Source: SABY01 sp964593705
GTDB lineage: Bacteria; Bacteroidota; Bacteroidia; Bacteroidales; 4484-276
NCBI GenBank assembly: GCA_964593705.1
Contig: CAZQIV010000011.1
Coordinates: forward strand, 1-64,000
DNA length: 64,000 nt
Direction: 5' to 3'
In this document: positions 59,654-64,000 of the stretch, in pieces
Position numbering within the stretch: position 1 is the first letter of the stretch
Layout of the letters: the number at the start of each line of letters is the position of its first letter
Notes under the pieces: model-generated
Database searches by the model: none
Told to the model about the DNA's origin: nothing
The model's input: only the letters and a program-made list of their open reading frames with translations
Position numbers and translations under genes: made by a program

Positions 59654-62059
59654 ATGTGGAAAATCATTAGTGCAACAATAATTTTTGTTTTGCTGACAGC
59701 TTTAAACAGCCTCAGTGCCCAATCGGGGCGAATCGAGGGTCGGGTGTTTGATGCAAAAAACAATGAACCGCTTCCGTTTACCAATATTATTATCCTGGGG
59801 ACAAACATCGGAACCACCTCTGATTTGGATGGGAAATTTATTTTTACAGGTATTGAACCGGGTTTTACCCAATTGGTGGCCACCTCGGTGGGATATGAAA
59901 AATATGTTTCGGAAGATTTTTTGGTAACCAACGCGAAAACCGCTTTCACCAACCTACCCATGACCGAAACCAGCATTAATCTTGAAGAATTCGTAGTGAG
60001 GACATCGCCTTTCGCGAGGGATAAAGAAAGTCCGGTTTCCTTGAAGCGCTTAAATATTTCGGAAATTGAGCGCAACCCCGGATCGAACCGTGATATATCA
60101 AAAGTACTGCAAACACTTCCGGGAGTAGCCTCCACGCCGGCACAACGAAACGATGTGATAGTGCGAGGTGGTGGCCCAAACGAAAACTCATTTTTCCTGG
60201 AGGGTGTTGAGATACCAACCATCAACCACTTTTCAACGCAAGGGGCTTCGGGTGGCCCGGTAGGCATTTTGAATGTTGATTTTATCCGAGAGGTAAATTT
60301 TTACTCCGGAGCTTTTCCGGCCAAGCGGGGCAATGCTTTAAGTTCGGTAATAGATTTCAGAATGATTGAACCCAACAAAGACAAATGGGGATACAGGGCT
60401 ACACTTGGTGCTACCGACCTGGGTTTTACGGCAAACGGGCCAATAAGTAAAAATTCCGGCCTGATTTTTTCGGTTCGCCGCTCATACCTGCAATTTCTTT
60501 TTGATGTAATCGGCTTGCCTTTTCTGCCGGTTTACAACGATTTGCAGTTTAAATACAAGTGGAATATCAACAAAAAAAATCAACTTACATTTATTGGTTT
60601 GGGTGCCATCGACAACAACTCCTTGAATACCGGAATTGAAAATCCCGATGAAGGACAACAATACATTTTGGGTTATCTCCCCGAAAACAAACAATGGAGC
60701 TATACTGTTGGGGTAGTTTATAAACACTTTTCCACCAACGGATTTCACCAGGTAGTGTTGAGCCGGAACGCGCTTAATAATAAGTCCTACAAGTACCAGG
60801 ATAACCTTGAAGAAGATTCACTGAAAACTTACGATTACAATTCCACTGAAACAGAAAATAAACTGCGCTACGAATTTACCGGCATCAAAAATGGCTGGAA
60901 CTACGAATATGGCGCCGGATTGCAGTTTTCAAATTTTACCAACAGCACTTTTCAAAAACAATTTATCGAGGGAAATGTCCGGTATTTCAATCGTATAGCG
61001 AATCTCAATCTTTGGAGTTGGAGCGCCTTTGGCCAGGTAAGCAAAACTATTTTAAAGGAAAGATTGACCCTTTCGTTGGGTTTACGGATGGATGCCAACG
61101 ACTACTCCTCCACCATGTCGAACATGTTCGATCAGTTGTCGCCACGATTTTCCGCCTCCTATGCCCTCAGCGAAAAATGGTTTCTCAACGGTAACGTTGG
61201 CAGATATTACCAGCGCCCTGCTTACACAACACTCGGATTTACTGATAACAACGGAACCTATGTAAACAAGGAAAATGGCCTTAAATATATTGAAGTTAAT
61301 CATATTGTTGCTGGTATCGAACTCTTACCCAACGAACAATCGAAGATTTCAGTGGAAGGATTTTATAAGTTTTACAACGACTATCCTTTTTCCGTGCTTG
61401 ATTCGGTGAGTATTGCCAGTAAAGGTGCCGACTTTGGCGTTTTCGGAAATGAATCAGTGGTTTCAACCGACAAGGGGCAGGCTTATGGTTTCGAGATTTA
61501 TGCCCGCGATATCGACTTTTTCGGGTTCAACACCATCTTATCCTACACCTTTGTACGAAGCAAATTTGAAGATAAAAACGGAGAGTACATCCCGGCAGCC
61601 TGGGACAACAAGCATCTTTTAAACTTAACAGTATTGCGCAAGCTGAAAAAAAACTGGAACATTGGCGGCAAGTGGCGCTATGTTGGTGGCACGCCCTACA
61701 CACCCTTCGATCCGGTAAAATCGAGTAATGTAGAAGCCTGGAATGTCCAGGGCGGCCCTTATCTGAATTATGATCAGTTTTACACCCTAAGATTGTCGCC
61801 GTTTCACCAGTTGGATGTGCGGGTTGATAAACAATATTTCTTCGATAACTGGTCGTTGATGGTGTATGTGGATATTCAAAATCTGTATAATTTCCAATCG
61901 GAGAGTACGCCGGTTTACATCCGCGAGCTTGATGCAGCAGGAAATCCTATCATCACAAATCCTGAAGCGCCACCTGCAGAACAGCAATATCAGCTCAAAA
62001 AACTTGAAACAACATCAGGCACTGTTTTGCCTACAATTGGTATAATGGTTGAATTTTAA
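59654..62059 (+). CDS. TonB-dependent outer-membrane receptor
   Basis: A protein of 801 residues. A signal peptide ending LSAQ is followed by a carboxypeptidase-like regulatory domain (~24-105: GRIEGRVFDAKNNEPLPFTNIIILGTNIGTTSDLDGKFIF...). Then come a plug domain (~110-230, with RDISKVLQTLPGVASTPAQRNDVIVRGGGPNENSFFLEGVEIP) and a 22-strand barrel ending in TLPTIGIMVEF, with the terminal Phe needed for insertion. It is not linked to a SusD-like gene, so the ligand cannot be assigned. It is followed by the 5' end of a secreted-protein gene, probably its operon partner, now broken. Confidence 0.92.
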   Translation: MWKIISATIIFVLLTALNSLSAQSGRIEGRVFDAKNNEPLPFTNIIILGTNIGTTSDLDGKFIFTGIEPGFTQLVATSVGYEKYVSEDFLVTNAKTAFTNLPMTETSINLEEFVVRTSPFARDKESPVSLKRLNISEIERNPGSNRDISKVLQTLPGVASTPAQRNDVIVRGGGPNENSFFLEGVEIPTINHFSTQGASGGPVGILNVDFIREVNFYSGAFPAKRGNALSSVIDFRMIEPNKDKWGYRATLGATDLGFTANGPISKNSGLIFSVRRSYLQFLFDVIGLPFLPVYNDLQFKYKWNINKKNQLTFIGLGAIDNNSLNTGIENPDEGQQYILGYLPENKQWSYTVGVVYKHFSTNGFHQVVLSRNALNNKSYKYQDNLEEDSLKTYDYNSTETENKLRYEFTGIKNGWNYEYGAGLQFSNFTNSTFQKQFIEGNVRYFNRIANLNLWSWSAFGQVSKTILKERLTLSLGLRMDANDYSSTMSNMFDQLSPRFSASYALSEKWFLNGNVGRYYQRPAYTTLGFTDNNGTYVNKENGLKYIEVNHIVAGIELLPNEQSKISVEGFYKFYNDYPFSVLDSVSIASKGADFGVFGNESVVSTDKGQAYGFEIYARDIDFFGFNTILSYTFVRSKFEDKNGEYIPAAWDNKHLLNLTVLRKLKKNWNIGGKWRYVGGTPYTPFDPVKSSNVEAWNVQGGPYLNYDQFYTLRLSPFHQLDVRVDKQYFFDNWSLMVYVDIQNLYNFQSESTPVYIRELDAAGNPIITNPEAPPAEQQYQLKKLETTSGTVLPTIGIMVEF

Positions 62060-62060
62060 A

Positions 62061-62215
62061 ATGAACATGATGAAAACATTCAATTTTATAAAAGCATTAT
62101 TGCCTGCATTAGCAATACTTTTTATCGCATTGCAAACACAGGCGCAGGAAAAAGAAGTAATCCGCACCAATGTTGAAGGCGAAGGCCAAAAAATCGTCTT
62201 CTTTGACTTATCGGT
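62061..62215 (+). pseudogene. 5' fragment of a secreted protein gene
   Basis: About 50 codons directly after the TonB receptor: MNMMKTFNFIKALLPALAILFIALQTQAQ is a clear signal peptide, then a mature start EKEVIRTNVEGEGQKIVFFDLSV. The frame runs out at a stop near 62237 inside sequence that belongs, on the other strand, to a DUF1016 gene. The rest of the gene has been lost at a junction around 62200-62215. Confidence 0.7.
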
Positions 62216-62668
62216 ACTCAATAGTAATCGTTCGTAAAGTTGGCTATTTATCTGCCTTTCTAATTGTCGGGCAGACCAATTGTTTTTACAAGCCTCTTCA
62301 ATATAATAAGTTTGTTTATCGCCATCACTAATTCGTATAAGCAACTTGTATTGTGTCCAATTCAATTCCGCACGCAGTGTGTGCGCAATTGGAAATGTGA
62401 AGTAAAACTGCCGACAAGTTTCTAATTGTCTTTGTGAAAATCCTCTTCCATATTCAATCAAGAGTTCTTCGGTGAGTCTTTTGATAACAAAAGCGCCATA
62501 TTGGGCGCGATCTTGTCCATTTTGTTCCTCTTCTACGATTTGCTTACCAATATTCCAATACATCAAAACACGCTCCCTGTCAATAGATCTAACCGCATTT
62601 GACTGAGCATTATTAATAATCCTTTTAACCTCTGAAATAAAACTCTTTGATATGATTTGCTTTTCCAT
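62206..62668 (-). pseudogene. DUF1016 (YhcG-like) gene, 5' part only
   Basis: About 150 codons of DUF1016 N-terminal domain: MEKQIISKSFISEVKRIINNAQSNAVRSIDRERVLMYWNIGKQIVEEEQNG...YGRGFSQRQLETCRQFYFTFP...WTQYKLLIRISD...NNWSARQLERQINSQLYERLLLSTDK. The C-terminal PD-(D/E)XK nuclease domain of this family is absent. Beyond ~62206 the frame continues only by reading antisense through the signal-peptide gene fragment. The two genes were therefore cut and joined tail to tail. YhcG-like genes are often found in restriction-modification neighbourhoods. Confidence 0.82.
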
Positions 62669-62669
62669 C

Positions 62670-62897
62670 AGTCTTTAAATGTTTCGTATTTCAATTTTTG
62701 TGCATTTGCCCCAATTTAAGCTCTTTTGGTTTTTCATGTCGGCATGTGTTCCTACCTGCGGCAGGCAGGTCGGCAAAAACCATAAGTGCTTAACTGTGCG
62801 GTGGCCTTCGCCTTGTTGATAACGGTCGGCAATATAAAAAGTTGGGCAGTTTGTTTATTGCAAATCCATTCAAGTTTACCACTTCCGGCCCAATTTT
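62670..62897. other. Non-coding stretch with inverted repeats, possible cassette recombination site
   Basis: No gene. aagctcttttggtttttcat (62719-62738) is inversely repeated by gcaaaaaccataagtgctt (62773-62791), enclosing cctacctgcggcaggcaggt. On the minus strand GCCCAAC (62847-62841) and GTTAAGC (62794-62788) fit the RYYYAAC and GTTRRRY cores of integron attC sites 60 bp apart, immediately after the 53-residue gene. The inner arms pair poorly, so the attC reading is weak. Confidence 0.3.
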
Positions 62898-63059
62898 TCA
62901 TATTGCATGTTGTGTGGTCGTGCTTTCTTTCGTAAACTTTCTTACTTTCTTTTTCTTTCTTGTTTTTAAGAATTCACTAAAAGATTGTTTTTCTTCTATT
63001 GTCATTGGACGATTTACAACTTCAATGTCAATACTGTTCTTTTCTTTTTTAGCCTTCAT
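62898..63059 (-). CDS. Small basic protein, 53 residues
   Basis: Below normal length cut-offs but convincing by position. It starts 4 bases after the stop codon of the acetyltransferase-like fragment and encodes 53 residues, including KNSIDIEVVNRPMTIEEKQSF and a very basic tail (TRKKKKVRKFTK). There is no signal or membrane segment. The IDIEVVNRPMTxEE opening resembles small conserved Bacteroidota proteins of unknown function. The close coupling with the preceding gene recalls two-gene toxin-antitoxin-like cassettes. Function unknown. Confidence 0.6.
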   Translation of the reverse strand: MKAKKEKNSIDIEVVNRPMTIEEKQSFSEFLKTRKKKKVRKFTKESTTTQHAI

Positions 63060-63063
63060 TTTG

Positions 63064-63421
63064 TTATTTATTAAAGTATTGTCTAATCAATTTAAGTACT
63101 GCTGGTGTATCTATGAACATTTGGTCTCCATGGAATATTGTCGCACCTAAACTTGTTTTATAATGATTGACCAATTTTGTTTTTGCAATAAATGAAACTA
63201 CTCCGTCATATCCTTTCTCAAATGCAAGTCTACAAGCAAAAGTAACTAAGTTTCCAGGTACGCCCTCGTACAATTTGTTTTTGCCTTTATTGAATTTTGC
63301 ACTTTCAATCAAATTCATGAAAATGTGATCATTGTTGTCTGTAATGCTTATAAGTCCTTGATTAATGTTTTCGTTATTTACAATTACTAATTTGTAGACC
63401 TCCTTATTTAGATAAATCCTA
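63064..63421 (-). pseudogene. GNAT-like protein, N-terminally truncated
   Basis: The frame can be read from ~63421: it runs NRIYLNKEVYKLVIVNNEN then QGLISITDNNDHIFMNLIESAKFN and ends KLIRQYFNK, with EGVPGNLVTFACRLAFEKGYDGVVSF (acetyl-CoA-binding-like segment) and a KTSLGATIFHGDQMFID tail. This resembles GNAT-type acetyltransferases found next to small partner genes. The expected N-terminal strand and start codon are missing because the frame runs into the end of the T9SS gene at 63419-63421. An internal ATG at 63318 would give only 84 residues. Probably broken by insertion or deletion at ~63420. Confidence 0.55.
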
Positions 63422-64000
63422 TTTCACCACAATTTTAATACTCCCAACTTTTTGCCCGCTAGCATATTTACAAAAATACATTCCTGAATTGACACGGATT
63501 CCTTGGCTATCTGTTAAGTTCCAGATAAGCTCCCGATTATTGGATTTTATTTCATTTACCAATCTTCCCTGCACATCGAAAATGCTTAGGTGGGTAATAT
63601 CATTTCCAGGATTTAAAATTTGAAAGGTAATTTGATCTGTTGCAGGATTTGGATAAGCAGAGATGGTTTGCTCTTGCTTAACTTCATCAATTGAAGTAAA
63701 TAAATCCATGGTTAGTGTGTAATTCACATCCACATTTTCAAGTACCCAGGAATTAAACATCCAGTTAACCACCACCGAATCCACAAGCGCTGCATCTCCA
63801 AGTCCAAAAAACTGCACAGCCTCATTCTGGCCTCCCTGTCCGCCGCCCGATTGAGAAGATAGCTCCCGCATTTGCATCACAGGATTTCCATTGATGGTGG
63901 CATACACGTATATTTTTGCACCCAATGCACCAAAGTTCAATATGCACGATCCGCAATACCTTAAATTTACTTTCAACCAATTATTTTGATTGCCATTGTT
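63419..64000 (-). CDS. ASPIC/UnbV-domain T9SS protein, C-terminal part (runs off the window)
   Basis: The last ~193 residues of a longer gene whose 5' end lies beyond base 64000; the frame is open to the edge (NNGNQNNWLKVNLRY...). Residues at the start are an ASPIC/UnbV domain of the CRTAC1-like type: WLKVNL, GALGAKIYVYATINGN, then RELSSQSGGGQGGQ and FGLGDAALVDSVVVNW. The end is a T9SS type A sorting domain (ISAYPNPATDQITFQI...GMYFCKYASGQKVGSIKIVVK). The missing N-terminal part is expected to hold FG-GAP/VCBS repeats. It is surface-exported. Confidence 0.85.
   Translation of the reverse strand, partial: NNGNQNNWLKVNLRYCGSCILNFGALGAKIYVYATINGNPVMQMRELSSQSGGGQGGQNEAVQFFGLGDAALVDSVVVNWMFNSWVLENVDVNYTLTMDLFTSIDEVKQEQTISAYPNPATDQITFQILNPGNDITHLSIFDVQGRLVNEIKSNNRELIWNLTDSQGIRVNSGMYFCKYASGQKVGSIKIVVK

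Noticed and set aside
59647..60267. 206-residue minus-strand frame opposite the TonB receptor
   Set aside because: Entirely antisense to the conserved regulatory and plug domains.
62842..63150. 102-residue plus-strand frame
   Set aside because: Overlaps the better-supported minus-strand 53-residue gene and acetyltransferase-like fragment; Phe-rich composition typical of an antisense reading.

Overview
The window looks like chromosome of a member of the Bacteroidota, probably an uncultured Bacteroidales/Marinilabiliales-like lineage. I infer this from four things: type IX secretion (T9SS) C-terminal sorting domains on several proteins together with PorZ; many promoters of the Bacteroidota form TAnnTTTG with no evident Shine-Dalgarno sequences; Bacteroidota-typical families (GT3 glycogen synthase, S46 dipeptidyl-peptidase, TMEM260-like/DUF2723, DUF5777, TPR-linked histidine kinases, SufS/SufE); and an AT-rich genome packed with short palindromic intergenic repeats. 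The species cannot be named from the sequence alone.

Layout. 0.4-4.8 kb (minus strand) is a LytTR response regulator and a TPR-LytS sensor kinase. They are separated by a GxxExxY PD-(D/E)XK-fold gene embedded in a ~1 kb array of imperfect 74-109 bp repeats. 4.9-7.1 kb is a secreted esterase/leucine-rich-repeat/T9SS protein. 8-20.4 kb holds housekeeping genes: aspartokinase, PAP2 phosphatase, MazG, a second TPR histidine kinase, SufS, SufE, a WbuC cupin, NhaA, HisS and a methyltransferase. 20.8-25.2 kb has a GT3 glycogen synthase with a long N-terminal tail, then two tandem one-haem lipoproteins and a DUF5777 barrel. 25.8 kb carries tRNA-Arg(CCG). 26-31 kb has small proteins, GlnS, an MFS carrier and a DUF2461 protein. 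At 31.1-31.3 kb a complete small transcription unit (LytTR-type direct repeats, a -7 box, a short RNA and a strong terminator) sits in an otherwise empty gap. 31.4-39.5 kb (minus) runs lamin-tail protein, S46 peptidase, GDP-mannose pyrophosphorylase, SprT-like protein, an unreported 55-residue lipoprotein, RecO and PorZ. 39.6-50 kb has an HMA-AraC regulator, a CPBP protease and two giant paralogous adhesin-like proteins. 50-57.5 kb has a membrane-THEP1 NTPase fusion, a TMEM260-like O-mannosyltransferase, agmatinase and a deoxyhypusine-synthase-like enzyme. 57.5-64 kb is a scarred accessory region: an HsdS remnant, an HTH-ImmA/DUF4411 pair, a TonB receptor, broken DUF1016 and acetyltransferase-like genes, a 53-residue gene, and the end of an ASPIC/UnbV T9SS protein.

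Three families of short non-coding mobile-like repeats run through the window. Family A has GGTWCTACTRC ends and a 21-bp-arm hairpin. Family B has AATTAGTGYCKGTC ends. A third is a 33-bp palindrome. In family A and the 33-mer the stems differ between copies by compensatory changes. The observations I rate highest are the repeat-embedded GxxExxY element splitting a two-component pair, the LytTR-box small transcript, and the fusion of an ECF-transporter-like membrane region to a THEP1 NTPase.
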